A DNA stretch of 24,192 bases from a virus, in the IMG/VR virus record IMGVR_UViG_3300028228_000470, positions 1 through 24,192 of that record, one strand, 5' to 3'. A model generated the notes under the pieces. The model did no database searches and was not told the origin of the DNA. It saw only the letters and a list, made by a program, of their open reading frames with translations. The position numbers were made by a program, and so were the translations under genes. Shown here piece by piece: positions 1 to 7,578 of this stretch. Position 1 is the stretch's first letter. The number at the start of each line of letters is the position of its first letter.

Positions 1-1
1 T

Positions 2-166
2 AGGCTAGGAGTGGCGCGGCAAGGCATGGCAAGGCTGGCGGTGGACGTGGACGTGGCTCGGCGGGGCCGGGCGGGGCAAGGCTGGCGTGGATGGGCCCGG
101 CGGGCAGGGCGTGGCTGGGCACGGCTAGGCAAGGCAAGGCAAGGCAATAGCAGTAATCTCCAATAA
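2..166. repeat. G-rich short-repeat tract (GGCAA/GGCTGG-type)
   Basis: The first ~147 bases are a strongly strand-biased, G-rich low-complexity tract built from variants of GGCAA, GGCTGG and GGCGG. It ends in four exact tandem GGCAA units at 128-147. One plus frame is open from base 2 to a TAA at 164-166 and would read as an Arg/Gly/Ala/Trp-rich peptide, so the tract may be the 3' end of a truncated upstream gene. That is not provable here because the gene start is outside the window. Similar GGCAAGG-type tracts are known in some lambdoid phages. No function is assigned. Confidence 0.7.
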
Positions 167-167
167 A

Positions 168-189
168 GGCGGCTTCGGTCGTCCTTTTT
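168..189 (+). terminator. Rho-independent terminator, TTCG loop (copy 1)
   Basis: Stem GGCGGC (168-173), tetraloop TTCG (174-177), stem GTCGTC (178-183) pairing with two G-U pairs, then C and a run of five T. It lies between the G-rich tract and the first head gene. A near-copy follows at 212-234. Confidence 0.6.
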
Positions 190-211
190 AATGGACAAAA
201 ATTCAATACAA

Positions 212-234
212 GGTCACTTCGGTGGTCCTTTTTT
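212..234 (+). terminator. Rho-independent terminator, TTCG loop (copy 2)
   Basis: Stem GGTCAC (212-217), loop TTCG (218-221), stem GTGGTC (222-227) with G-U pairs, then CC and six T. Flanking bases match copy 1 (AAGG before, TCCTTTTT and ATGG after), so the two look like a local duplication. Transcription entering the head genes would have to read through or be antiterminated. Confidence 0.6.
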
Positions 235-247
235 ATGGGCGCGATAA

Positions 248-835
248 ATGACAAACCAGTTTGATACGGCTCATTATCCCGATGCAGTGCCTGCTGAACT
301 GGTGGCGGGCGCTCGCTGGGCGTGGACGAGGGCAGACATAACCCTTGCATACCCAACAGCAAGCTACACGCTGACTTTCCGGCTACTGCAATTGATTGCG
401 CCTTTCGCCGTGAAGAACGTAATTGCCAGCAAGATTAGCGCGGCACACGTTGTTGAGGTAGTAAGCGCAAACACCACGGGCACTGCGCTTGGCGATTATA
501 CATGGCAGGCCATTATTGCTCGTGACAGTGACGGCGAGAAAGTACAGGTCGATCAAGGGCTGCTAACCATTCAGCCGGATCTGATAGCGCCGGGAGAATC
601 GTCCTCGTGGGTGTATCAAGTCCTGATTGCCATCCGCGCCACCTTGAAAAAGACAGCATCGAAAGAGCAGTCCAGTTATTCGATTGGCGGGCGTTCCCTG
701 TCGAACAGAACCCCGCTTGAGTTACTGGAAATGGAAAAAGAATTCACTGACCGCTGGCGCAGAGAGCAATCGGATATTGAGAAAAACGCTGGCCGTAGAT
801 TCAGTCGCCGTGTGCTAGTCAAAATGGGCGCTTGA
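248..835 (+). CDS. Head-tail connector with gpW-like C-terminus
   Basis: A 195-residue protein just ahead of the portal gene, where lambda-type phages keep gpW. Residues ~1-115 are beta-rich and end in a GLLTIQPDL strand, as in an Ig-like domain. Residues ~140-195 carry SYSIGGRSLSNRTPLELLEM followed by a charged helix, the signature of the gpW/DUF6148-like head completion segment (family knowledge). It probably helps close the head at the portal vertex. The start ATG has only a weak upstream ribosome site. The stop lies one base before the portal ATG, so the two genes are likely co-translated. The match to this combined family is from motif recall, not alignment. Confidence 0.7.
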   Translation: MTNQFDTAHYPDAVPAELVAGARWAWTRADITLAYPTASYTLTFRLLQLIAPFAVKNVIASKISAAHVVEVVSANTTGTALGDYTWQAIIARDSDGEKVQVDQGLLTIQPDLIAPGESSSWVYQVLIAIRATLKKTASKEQSSYSIGGRSLSNRTPLELLEMEKEFTDRWRREQSDIEKNAGRRFSRRVLVKMGA

Positions 836-836
836 T

Positions 837-2321
837 ATGGGATTATTTGACCGCTTTAGCCGCAAAACTGTTACTGCTCGACGCATTCATTCGCCCAATC
901 CGCATACACACATGGGGGTACGGAGCGCTGGATTTTTTAGCAAGGACGTTGGCCGACTGCTGTCCGGCTGGGAAACCGATAGCAGCTCTATTGATTATTA
1001 TTTACAGGCGGAACTGACAGAGCTGCGGGCGCGATCTAGAAAGATGGTTCGCTCTAATCCGTATGGCAAGCGGTTCATCGCAACGATTAAGTCTAACGTT
1101 GTCGGCCCTGTTGGTATTGGCATTCAGGCACAGAGCTTGATGGGCATGAACCTCGACACATCAGCAAATGATGCGATCGAAGCGGCTTTCAAAGATTGGG
1201 CACAAAACCATTGCGACTATCGGGGTCGGACTAATTTTGTCGATATGCAAAACCTCGCCATCAGTTGCGCGGGGCAAGATGGTGAGTTTCTTTTTCGCAA
1301 GCACCACGGCAAGAGCGCTGGCGCGTATGGATATTCTCTTGAATGTATCGACCCTGAGCTACTGGATACACGCAAGAACACGCCTACACGTAACGGGCAA
1401 ATCCGGCTTGGCGTTGAATATGACGCATCCGGTCGGATTATTCAGTATCACTTCCGCTCCCGGAATGCTGACGGTACCTATGGCCACCAGAACGGCTACA
1501 TCATTAGCGCGAAAAATATCATCCATGGCTTCATCGCTGAGTGGCCGGATCAATCGCGTGGTGCTCCGTGGATGCACAGCAGCCTGGAGCGATCAAAGCA
1601 CTTAGAGAAGTATGAGGAAGCTGCGATTGTAAAGGCTCGAAGCACTGCGGCAACGATGGCCGTCATGCGGACGCCGGCAGGCGAGCAGGGATACGAGGGC
1701 GAGGAGGACGGAGGAGACGGCATTACGCTTGATGCTTTTGAAGCGGGCACAATCAAAGACATAGGCAACAGGGAAATAACTAATCTCGATTCGTCCTATC
1801 CGCACCAGATGTATGCGGCCTTTGTTAAAAGCCAATTACAGGGCATCGCATCAGGTCTGGGAATTTCTTATCACTCGCTATCGAACGACCTTGAGGGCGT
1901 CAACTACTCGTCCATACGATCAGGGGTTTTGGAGGATAGAGAAGTATACAAAGGCTTGCAGAGCTGGTTTATCCGCTCTTTTATGCGGCCAGTGTACGAG
2001 GAGTGGCTGTCATACGCTTATATGTCCGGCGCTATCAAGATCAACACGCGCCCACTGGCTCGGCCTATTCAGCAATACATGCCTGCCCACTTTCAGGCAA
2101 GGCGCTGGGCGTGGGTAGACCCGCTTAAAGACGGCAACGCCAACAAGCTGGCGATTGATTACCGACTGAAATCACACTCCCAAGTCATGCGCGAGCAAGG
2201 GGATGACCCTGATTCTGTTTGGCGAGAAATTGCGAGAGATCAAGACATGATGAAGCAGTTAGGAATTGCGCCCATTGCAAGTCCTGAACAACCTGTTACC
2301 GAGGAAATACCCGATGCCTAA
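837..2321 (+). CDS. Phage portal protein (lambda gpB type)
   Basis: 494 residues, the usual size of lambda-type portals. The N-terminal segment with a tyrosine/leucine-rich helix and RARSRKMVRSNPYGKRFI, followed by an IKSNVVGPVGIG strand, is characteristic of the family. So are the later HGFIAEWPDQSRGAPW clip region and the LEGVNYSSIRSG motif. The portal forms the dodecameric DNA channel at one capsid vertex, docks the terminase during packaging and later the tail connector. The gene starts one base after the preceding stop and overlaps the protease-capsid start by eight bases. No broken or missing segment is seen. Confidence 0.93.
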   Translation: MGLFDRFSRKTVTARRIHSPNPHTHMGVRSAGFFSKDVGRLLSGWETDSSSIDYYLQAELTELRARSRKMVRSNPYGKRFIATIKSNVVGPVGIGIQAQSLMGMNLDTSANDAIEAAFKDWAQNHCDYRGRTNFVDMQNLAISCAGQDGEFLFRKHHGKSAGAYGYSLECIDPELLDTRKNTPTRNGQIRLGVEYDASGRIIQYHFRSRNADGTYGHQNGYIISAKNIIHGFIAEWPDQSRGAPWMHSSLERSKHLEKYEEAAIVKARSTAATMAVMRTPAGEQGYEGEEDGGDGITLDAFEAGTIKDIGNREITNLDSSYPHQMYAAFVKSQLQGIASGLGISYHSLSNDLEGVNYSSIRSGVLEDREVYKGLQSWFIRSFMRPVYEEWLSYAYMSGAIKINTRPLARPIQQYMPAHFQARRWAWVDPLKDGNANKLAIDYRLKSHSQVMREQGDDPDSVWREIARDQDMMKQLGIAPIASPEQPVTEEIPDA

Positions 2322-4164
2322 AAGCAAAAACACGATTGAGGCCATGCCACTGGAGCGAACTTTTACTATACAAAGTCGCGCAATGGATGATGAGGCTCGA
2401 ACAGTAGAAATTTCCTTCAGTTCCGAAGAACCCTACGAGCGGTATTTCGGAACTGAGGTTTTAAGCCATAACCCGCAAAGTGTGCGGCTTGCCCGTCTGA
2501 ATGGCGGCGCTGCGGTTTTGGTGAATCACGATTCTGGCGATCAAGTCGGTGTCGTGGATTCTGCTCGTATTGATGGCGACATGAAGGGGCGGGCCGTGAT
2601 CCGCTTCAGCAAGTCGCAGCGAGGGCAGGATGTTTTTCAAGATGTGAAGGACGACATTCGCCAGCTAGTGTCCGTGGGTTATCGAATCCATAGATACGAA
2701 ACGGTGGAGCGTGAGGGTATGTCTGACCTTGTAACCGTCACGGACTGGGAGCCTTTCGAGGTTTCGATCGTCGCTATTCCGGCTGATGCCACTGTTGGCG
2801 TTGGACGATCCGCAGAAGAATTACTTGAAACTAAAATCAAAGCCAAACAAAAGGAAGTTCACATGGAAACTATCAAAGAAGAAGTACAGGTTGAGGCGGT
2901 CACTTTTGACGCTACAGCAGAGCGCACCAAAATACGCACAGAAGAAAAGAACCGCACAGAAGCTATTCGCGGCCTTTCTGATTTGCATGATCTTGGCGAT
3001 CTCGCAAAGCAGGGAATTAGCGAAGGCTGGAGCTTGACCGATTTCAACAAAAAAGCGCTTGAAGTAGTAGGCGAGCGAAACCAAAAAGCGCGCACTGAGT
3101 CACGCCATTCTGGTGAAGTTGATCTCTCTCCGAAGGATCGACAAGAGTTCAGCATGATCCGATTGATGGATGCCATCAGCAATCCCAATGATAGATCAGC
3201 ACAGAATCGCGCAGGTTTTGAGCTGGAAGTTTCAGCCGAATCACAGCGCGGATTTGGTAGCGACTTTAAGTGTCGTGGTGAGTTTGTGCCTGACAGCTTA
3301 CTGTCTGGCAAGCGTGACTTGTCAGCCGGTATAGCTACAGACGGCGCTGAACTGGTTGCCAACAACCTGCTGGCAGATAGCTACATTGAGGTGCTCAGAA
3401 ACGCTATGGTGACCGCTCAGGCGGGTATTACTATCCTGCCCGGCTTGATTGGTAACGTTGCGATTCCTCGCCAAACTTCTGGCGCTGCATCAACGTGGAT
3501 CAGCGCTGAAGATGGTGACGCTACCGAAGGTGAAGCACAGTTTGATCAGGTCACACTGACGCCGAAAGACTTGGCGTGCTACACCGAAGTCACGCGCCGC
3601 TTGTTGTTGCAATCAACTCCCGCAATTGAGGGTATTGTTCGCCGCGACTTGGCTATGGCTCAGGCGCTTGGCATTGATAAAGCTGTGCTTTACGGGACGG
3701 CTGCGTCAGGTCAGCCGCGTGGCATCAAGAATCAGACAGGTGTGCAAACGCTTGATCTGGCCGCAGCTAGCCCAACCTACGCGGAAATCATCATCATGGT
3801 TCGCAAAGTGCTGGCGGGTAACGCGCTGACAGGTACTCCGCAGTGGTTGATAAGCCCGGCGGGCTGGGAAGCACTGAGCACTACGCCCAAGCAAGGCTCT
3901 GGTGTTGAGGGCAATTTCATCCTCGGAGAAAATAACCGCATTGCCGGTTATGAGCGACAGGTGTCCAACCAGGTGACCACTGAAGAATATTTCTTCGGTG
4001 ATTTCTCTCAGGTGATGCTTGGCGAGTGGGGCGGTTTGGAGATCAATGTCGATCCCTTTACCCAGAGCCTGAAAGGCCGAATCCGTTATATCACTTTTAA
4101 GACTTGTGATGTTGCGGTACGTCAGCCTGGCTCATTCTGCTACGCGCACGATGGCATAGTGTAA
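2314..4164 (+). CDS. Fused HK97-type prohead protease and major capsid protein
   Basis: One 616-residue frame carries two functions that are usually separate. Residues ~10-165 are an HK97-type (S78) prohead protease. The catalytic His is in LVNHDSG (H72), the Ser in RQLVSVGYRI (S120), and the domain closes with WEPFEVSIVAIPADA. Residues ~185-300 are a charged, helix-rich scaffold-like delta region. Residues ~345-616 are the HK97 capsid fold (for example TEVTRRLLLQS, YGTAASGQPRG, and a C-terminal QPGSFCYAHDG). The start chosen has GAGGAAA upstream at 2301-2307. The longer frame from 2266 lies inside the portal gene. The protease would cut the delta region during head maturation and release the capsid. 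A strong internal start also exists at 2863. A terminator-like hairpin follows. Confidence 0.92.
   Translation: MPKSKNTIEAMPLERTFTIQSRAMDDEARTVEISFSSEEPYERYFGTEVLSHNPQSVRLARLNGGAAVLVNHDSGDQVGVVDSARIDGDMKGRAVIRFSKSQRGQDVFQDVKDDIRQLVSVGYRIHRYETVEREGMSDLVTVTDWEPFEVSIVAIPADATVGVGRSAEELLETKIKAKQKEVHMETIKEEVQVEAVTFDATAERTKIRTEEKNRTEAIRGLSDLHDLGDLAKQGISEGWSLTDFNKKALEVVGERNQKARTESRHSGEVDLSPKDRQEFSMIRLMDAISNPNDRSAQNRAGFELEVSAESQRGFGSDFKCRGEFVPDSLLSGKRDLSAGIATDGAELVANNLLADSYIEVLRNAMVTAQAGITILPGLIGNVAIPRQTSGAASTWISAEDGDATEGEAQFDQVTLTPKDLACYTEVTRRLLLQSTPAIEGIVRRDLAMAQALGIDKAVLYGTAASGQPRGIKNQTGVQTLDLAAASPTYAEIIIMVRKVLAGNALTGTPQWLISPAGWEALSTTPKQGSGVEGNFILGENNRIAGYERQVSNQVTTEEYFFGDFSQVMLGEWGGLEINVDPFTQSLKGRIRYITFKTCDVAVRQPGSFCYAHDGIV
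2851..2865 (+). promoter_or_regulatory. Internal ribosome site and in-frame ATG for capsid alone
   Basis: AAGGAAG at 2851-2857 sits five bases before an in-frame ATG (2863-2865, residue M184 of the fusion), exactly at the protease/scaffold junction. Translation from here would give a 433-residue delta-plus-capsid protein without the protease. This could supply the large excess of capsid over protease, as overlapping C/Nu3 starts do in lambda. Confidence 0.55.
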
Positions 4165-4176
4165 ACCTGTTGTATT

Positions 4177-4198
4177 GGGGGCTTCGGCCCCCCTTTTT
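4177..4198 (+). terminator. Strong rho-independent terminator after capsid gene
   Basis: GGGGGC stem (4177-4182), TTCG loop (4183-4186), GCCCCC stem (4187-4192), then C and TTTTT. It lies 13 bases after the capsid stop and ahead of the next gene. It may lower expression of the head-tail genes relative to capsid, or stabilise the upstream mRNA. Confidence 0.85.
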
Positions 4199-4218
4199 CT
4201 TTTTAAAGGATTTAACCA

Positions 4219-4461
4219 ATGGATTCACCACTACCAAAAACTATCCGATTACTTACTTCCACAATTTGCGGCGGCAAAACTGTTCAATCTGGGGAGACTG
4301 TTGATGCCAGTGTGTATGACGCGAGTTATCTTGTGGCAACAGGCTCGGCTGTTTATGCCGACAAGCCAGAAAAGGCAGTCAACAAGGCAAAGAAAGAAAA
4401 GAAGCTACCGAATCGAATGATCGCTGATGTGCAGGTTAATAATCGTGACACTGGCGAGTGA
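4219..4461 (+). CDS. Small conserved head-region protein
   Basis: 80 residues, with AAAGGA as ribosome site. The N-terminal half (IRLLTSTICGGKTVQSGETVD) resembles small phage proteins found after the capsid gene that begin with a short beta-rich domain. The C-terminal half is lysine-rich and probably disordered. Position between capsid and the FII-like protein suggests a head or connector accessory role. No catalytic motif is visible and the function is unknown. Confidence 0.7.
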   Translation: MDSPLPKTIRLLTSTICGGKTVQSGETVDASVYDASYLVATGSAVYADKPEKAVNKAKKEKKLPNRMIADVQVNNRDTGE

Positions 4462-4738
4462 TATTTTAAGCGATCTGTCTGACGTATTCCTGACTGATTT
4501 TGCTGTGACTGTGACAGCAACAACATGGGGCACAGCGCCGCTCGCTATTTTTGATAATGATTATGTTGAATATAACGACGTGTCAACGGTCGCGCCTTTC
4601 TTACTGATGAGGGATTCTGACGTTTCAATCAGTGCGAGGAGTGGCGATTTGTTCACGGTTGATTGCATTAACTATAAGCTGGTAGACAAGCAGTATTTCG
4701 ATCCCAGTATGACCCGAATTATTCTGGGGCTTGTATGA
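4445..4738 (+). CDS. Head-tail joining protein, lambda gpFII-like
   Basis: About 97 residues from a GTG start (MTLASDILSDLSDVF). An ATG at 4427 in the same frame would add six residues but overlaps the upstream gene more. The short N-terminal helix followed by a beta-barrel with APFLLMRDSDV, ARSGDLFTVDCINYKLVD and a final YFDPSMTRIIL strand matches the gpFII-type head-tail connector layout. It would attach to the head completion protein and offer the surface to which the finished tail binds. The stop overlaps the next ATG. Confidence 0.7.
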   Translation: MTLASDILSDLSDVFLTDFAVTVTATTWGTAPLAIFDNDYVEYNDVSTVAPFLLMRDSDVSISARSGDLFTVDCINYKLVDKQYFDPSMTRIILGLV

Positions 4739-5313
4739 AAGTAGAGTTTAGGTCCGACAACAAAAAGCTGCAACGACATCTCAGGGAATTGAGCGAGAAA
4801 CACGCGCCCGCTGCTCAGTCGTTTGCGCTAAACAGCACGGCGGCTTATATCAAGCGAGAGGCCGTCAAGATTGCGTCGAAAGCTACAGGCGTGCCTACCA
4901 CGATATTAAAGAACAGGATTGCAGTACCACGGGGTAAAAAGTCTACTATTCGCGGCCTCAAGACTGTGATTTTCGGAGGGCTGTGGCCGGTAAAGGTTGC
5001 CAAACTAAAGCCAGCTCCCAGAAAGCTAAAAAGTGGGGCGGTAAAATACAAGACAATGAAGGGTGAGCCGGTTAACGCCAATGCATTTATGGGCAAGAAC
5101 ACCAATGGCTCAGACAGTGTTTTTGTCCGAAAGGGTACGGCAAGATTGCCAATCAAGAACGTGACTGTAGAAATTGGCCCGCAAGTAGAGCGAGCAATAC
5201 AGGGATTTTCTGGCGGCCAACTAGCTAAAGACAAATACAGCAAAATGCTTTTTTCTCAAATGGATAGGCGCGTTCGTGGAGGATTGATTCGCATGGGCGT
5301 TAAAGTCACATGA
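4735..5313 (+). CDS. Minor tail protein Z-like (tail completion)
   Basis: 192 residues, the same length as lambda gpZ, in the gpZ position between the FII-like and U-like genes. The strongly basic protein has an N-terminal helix with AYIKREAVKIASKATGVP, then IKNRI/VPRGKK and a C-terminal helix with conserved KMLFSQMDRRVRGGL. The family acts late in tail completion and helps make tails able to join heads. It overlaps both neighbours by four bases (ATGA), consistent with translational coupling. Confidence 0.85.
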   Translation: MKVEFRSDNKKLQRHLRELSEKHAPAAQSFALNSTAAYIKREAVKIASKATGVPTTILKNRIAVPRGKKSTIRGLKTVIFGGLWPVKVAKLKPAPRKLKSGAVKYKTMKGEPVNANAFMGKNTNGSDSVFVRKGTARLPIKNVTVEIGPQVERAIQGFSGGQLAKDKYSKMLFSQMDRRVRGGLIRMGVKVT

Positions 5314-5744
5314 GCCACGCGAGGCAAAAGATCAGAGATCATATAGCGACGATTTTGGACGCGATACCGGGCATCGAGATATTTAACTCGCGGGTGTATC
5401 CGATTGTTACCCTTCCGGTTATTTCAGTGTTTACGCTTTCCGAGGAATCAAGTTCAGAAAATGAATTATTGACCGCACCTCGAAGGTACAGCCGAAGGCT
5501 AATCGTTGATATTGCGATTACTGTCAGCGACTCGGTGGACTGCGATGAAGTGGCCGACGACTTTGCAAGTTTGTGTGAAATAGCAATGGCGGCTGATACC
5601 ACGCTAGGCGGTAAGGTAACTGATTCGATGCTGGCAACTACCACAACGGAAATGAATGCAGGCGAGAAGCCGATATTTGTGACGAATCTTATTTATGAGA
5701 TTTGGTACAGAACAACAGCCGGTGATCCCGATAACGTCATTTAA
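5310..5744 (+). CDS. Tail terminator protein, gpU-like
   Basis: 144 residues with the order helix, beta-rich core (VYPIVTLPVISVFTLSEES), RRLIVDIAITVSD strand and the C-terminal KPIFVTNLIYEIWYRT strand seen in gpU-type minor tail proteins. The protein caps the end of the growing tail tube when it reaches its final length and forms the head-proximal interface. It is coupled to the gpZ-like gene and followed by a strong terminator. No missing region is apparent. Confidence 0.85.
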   Translation: MSHARQKIRDHIATILDAIPGIEIFNSRVYPIVTLPVISVFTLSEESSSENELLTAPRRYSRRLIVDIAITVSDSVDCDEVADDFASLCEIAMAADTTLGGKVTDSMLATTTTEMNAGEKPIFVTNLIYEIWYRTTAGDPDNVI

Positions 5745-5760
5745 CTTAAACCCAACAAAG

Positions 5761-5781
5761 ACCCGCTTCGGCGGGTTTTTT
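5761..5781 (+). terminator. Rho-independent terminator after gpU-like gene
   Basis: ACCCGC stem (5761-5766), TTCG loop (5767-5770), GCGGGT stem (5771-5776) running into a T tract. It separates the connector genes from the tail tube gene, which needs to be made in excess. Confidence 0.85.
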
Positions 5782-5803
5782 ATGCCTGAAATTTGGAGCA
5801 ATT

Positions 5804-5959
5804 ATGGATTTTTACATAGACGAAAAGGGCGACCGTTACGCGGTTGATTTGTTCGGCAAGAAAACATTAACAGACCCAGAAGTGACTGGAGAAGTCGCTT
5901 CTCCGGTGCAACCAAAAACACCTAAACTCAAAGCACCGCAAACCGAAGATGAGGATTAA
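5804..5959 (+). CDS. Small acidic/lysine-rich protein before tail tube
   Basis: 51 residues starting MDFYIDEKGDRYAVDLFGKK, with TTGGAGC as ribosome site. It has a short N-terminal beta segment and a disordered tail rich in Pro, Lys and Glu. It lies between a terminator and the tail tube gene, and its stop is three bases before the next ATG. Small proteins in this position are common in related phages. No function can be assigned. Confidence 0.65.
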   Translation: MDFYIDEKGDRYAVDLFGKKTLTDPEVTGEVASPVQPKTPKLKAPQTEDED

Positions 5960-5962
5960 CCC

Positions 5963-6895
5963 ATGCCATTATTAGCGCGTAAAAAGATACTTCTTGCCAA
6001 GATCGAAAGCACCTATGGCACAGATTCAACCCCCACGGGTGCGGCTAACGCCATACAGACGAGCGACTTGTCAATCACTCCTCTGGCTGGTCCGACTGTG
6101 TCCCGTAATTTAGATAGATCGGTTCTTGGCGGAGACTTACAGATACAAGTAGGGACGTTTGTCGAACTTTCTTTTATGGTTGAGATGGCTGGCGGAGGAG
6201 GTATTGACACGCCTGCGGCCTATGGCCCGCTCTTGCGCGCTTGCGGAACCGCCGAAACGGTTACTGCTACAACCAGTGTTCGCTATGACCCTATATCAAC
6301 AGCTCCTCCAGGTCTGTCGATGTATTTTGCGCACGATGGGCAACTGCACAAGGTGGTAGGCGCTCGCGGCAGTGTCGCCTTGCAGATGGATCCCGGCACG
6401 ATTCCAAAGTATGCGTTTACTTTTACAGGTCTGTATGTCGCGCCCTCATCCACAGGCGACCCCACGCCGGACTTTGCCGCGTACATCGTGCCAGTGCCGG
6501 TAAATAAGGTGAACACGGCGACCTTTACGCTGCACTCAACAGCAATGAACGTGACCGCTTTTAGCGTGGATTTTGCCAACGAAGTGATTTACCGCAACAT
6601 CATCGGCGAAGAATCTGTCCAGATTGTGGATAGAGCTGTTGTTGGCACTATCTCTTTTGAGTCTCCCGCAATATCAGCAAAAAACTGGTTTGAAATTGCG
6701 CGCCTTTCAACACTGGGTAGCCTTAACGTTATCCACGGAACTGTGACAGGCAACAGGGTTATTGTTAGCTCTCCGAGTGTGCAGCTAATATCGCCAACAT
6801 ATGCCGAATCAGATGGCGTTTCAATCATATCAGCCAGCCTCTCGCTGTTGCCGTCCTCTGTTGGCAACAACGAAATCCGAATTATAACCACCTAA
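5963..6895 (+). CDS. Major tail tube protein
   Basis: 310 residues. The N-terminal LARKKILLAKIESTYGTDS, then ANAIQTSDLSITPL, a central GPLLRACGTAETV and KYAFTFTGLYVAPS are hallmarks of a widespread siphophage tail tube family. It would stack as hexameric rings around the tape measure to form the non-contractile tail. It is the first large gene after the terminator at 5761 and is followed by the tail chaperones, as expected. It appears complete. Confidence 0.92.
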   Translation: MPLLARKKILLAKIESTYGTDSTPTGAANAIQTSDLSITPLAGPTVSRNLDRSVLGGDLQIQVGTFVELSFMVEMAGGGGIDTPAAYGPLLRACGTAETVTATTSVRYDPISTAPPGLSMYFAHDGQLHKVVGARGSVALQMDPGTIPKYAFTFTGLYVAPSSTGDPTPDFAAYIVPVPVNKVNTATFTLHSTAMNVTAFSVDFANEVIYRNIIGEESVQIVDRAVVGTISFESPAISAKNWFEIARLSTLGSLNVIHGTVTGNRVIVSSPSVQLISPTYAESDGVSIISASLSLLPSSVGNNEIRIITT

Positions 6896-6904
6896 GGAAA
6901 GTTT

Positions 6905-7243
6905 ATGTTTGAACTACGAGCGCAGGCAACATTCACATGGCCCGCAAAGGCTAAAGTGCCAGACGGCGGGAAATATGAAACGGTGCCTTTTGATGTAACC
7001 TTTAAGGTTTTATCTCAAGAAGAAATAAATGTGCTGATTGGTGACGATGCGGAAGGCGGATCTATTCGTGTGCTGCGTGAGGCGTTAGTTTCGTTTTCGG
7101 GTTTCCCTGTGAGGGACGAGGACGGCGAGCTGTGCGAGGACGACGAATCACGCAATGATATTATATTGCGGGTGCCATACTTTGTCAGCGCGTTATCTGA
7201 TGCCTGGATTGCAGGTATATCCGGGCGACGAATAAAAAACTGA
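6905..7243 (+). CDS. Tail assembly chaperone, gpG-like (zero frame)
   Basis: 112 residues starting MFELRAQATFTWPAKAKVP. The middle contains LSQEEINVLIGDD, then acidic stretches, ending ISGRRIKN. Position between tail tube and tape measure and the A AAA AAC slippery site at its last codons identify it as the lambda G-type chaperone. Such proteins coat the tape measure and recruit tail tube subunits and are not in the virion. Most ribosomes should stop here, and a minority shift to make the GT product. Confidence 0.88.
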   Translation: MFELRAQATFTWPAKAKVPDGGKYETVPFDVTFKVLSQEEINVLIGDDAEGGSIRVLREALVSFSGFPVRDEDGELCEDDESRNDIILRVPYFVSALSDAWIAGISGRRIKN

Positions 7244-7578
7244 AGGACGCTGTCGATCATCTAGTTGGCGGCAGCGGTGGATCAAAAGAACTAGAGGATG
7301 ATCTTGATTACTGGGGAGCGCCTGAAAGCGCAAGGCCGCCGGCAGTGTCCGAAACTTTTGGCGTTATGCCGGAAAACTGGGACTCTCTTAACGTCTTTAT
7401 TGCAATGCAAACGCAATGGCGAATATCCCCAACTGGATCAAGAACCGGGCTGGAGTATTCCAGCATTCGCCCCGTGTGTTATGCAAAAAAAATAAGGCTC
7501 ACGCCGGAAATTTTTGCTGATGTTCAAATGATGGAAATCACGCTCATAAATCGAGAGTCAAAAAATGGCAACAGGTAG
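6905..7578 (+). CDS. Tail assembly chaperone GT fusion by -1 frameshift
   Basis: Reading shifts back one base at 7240, giving join 6905-7240 and 7240-7578, about 224 residues. The shifted part has no good start of its own near its beginning. It carries the DUF1799/gpT-type motif PENWDSLNVFIAMQTQWR followed by GSRTGLEYSSI. Its stop (TAG 7576-7578) overlaps the tape measure start by 14 bases. In lambda the T extension lets the fusion bind tail tube subunits while the G part binds the tape measure. The layout here is the same. Confidence 0.9.
7234..7240 (+). promoter_or_regulatory. A AAA AAC programmed -1 frameshift site
   Basis: The heptamer AAAAAAC is read in the zero frame as ATA AAA AAC, immediately before the TGA at 7241-7243. 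This fits the X XXY YYZ rule exactly, and slippage gives AAA AAA CTG. The downstream -1 frame is a conserved gpT-like domain, so the site is functional rather than accidental. Confidence 0.92.

Noticed and set aside
63-95. G-quadruplex in the G-rich tract
   Set aside because: G runs at 63-66, 69-71 and 73-76 are close, but the fourth lies 16 bases away. Plausible but not strong enough to annotate.
2859-3365. Minus-strand 168-residue frame under the capsid gene
   Set aside because: Antisense to a well-supported protease-capsid frame; Ser/Arg-rich composition with no family features.
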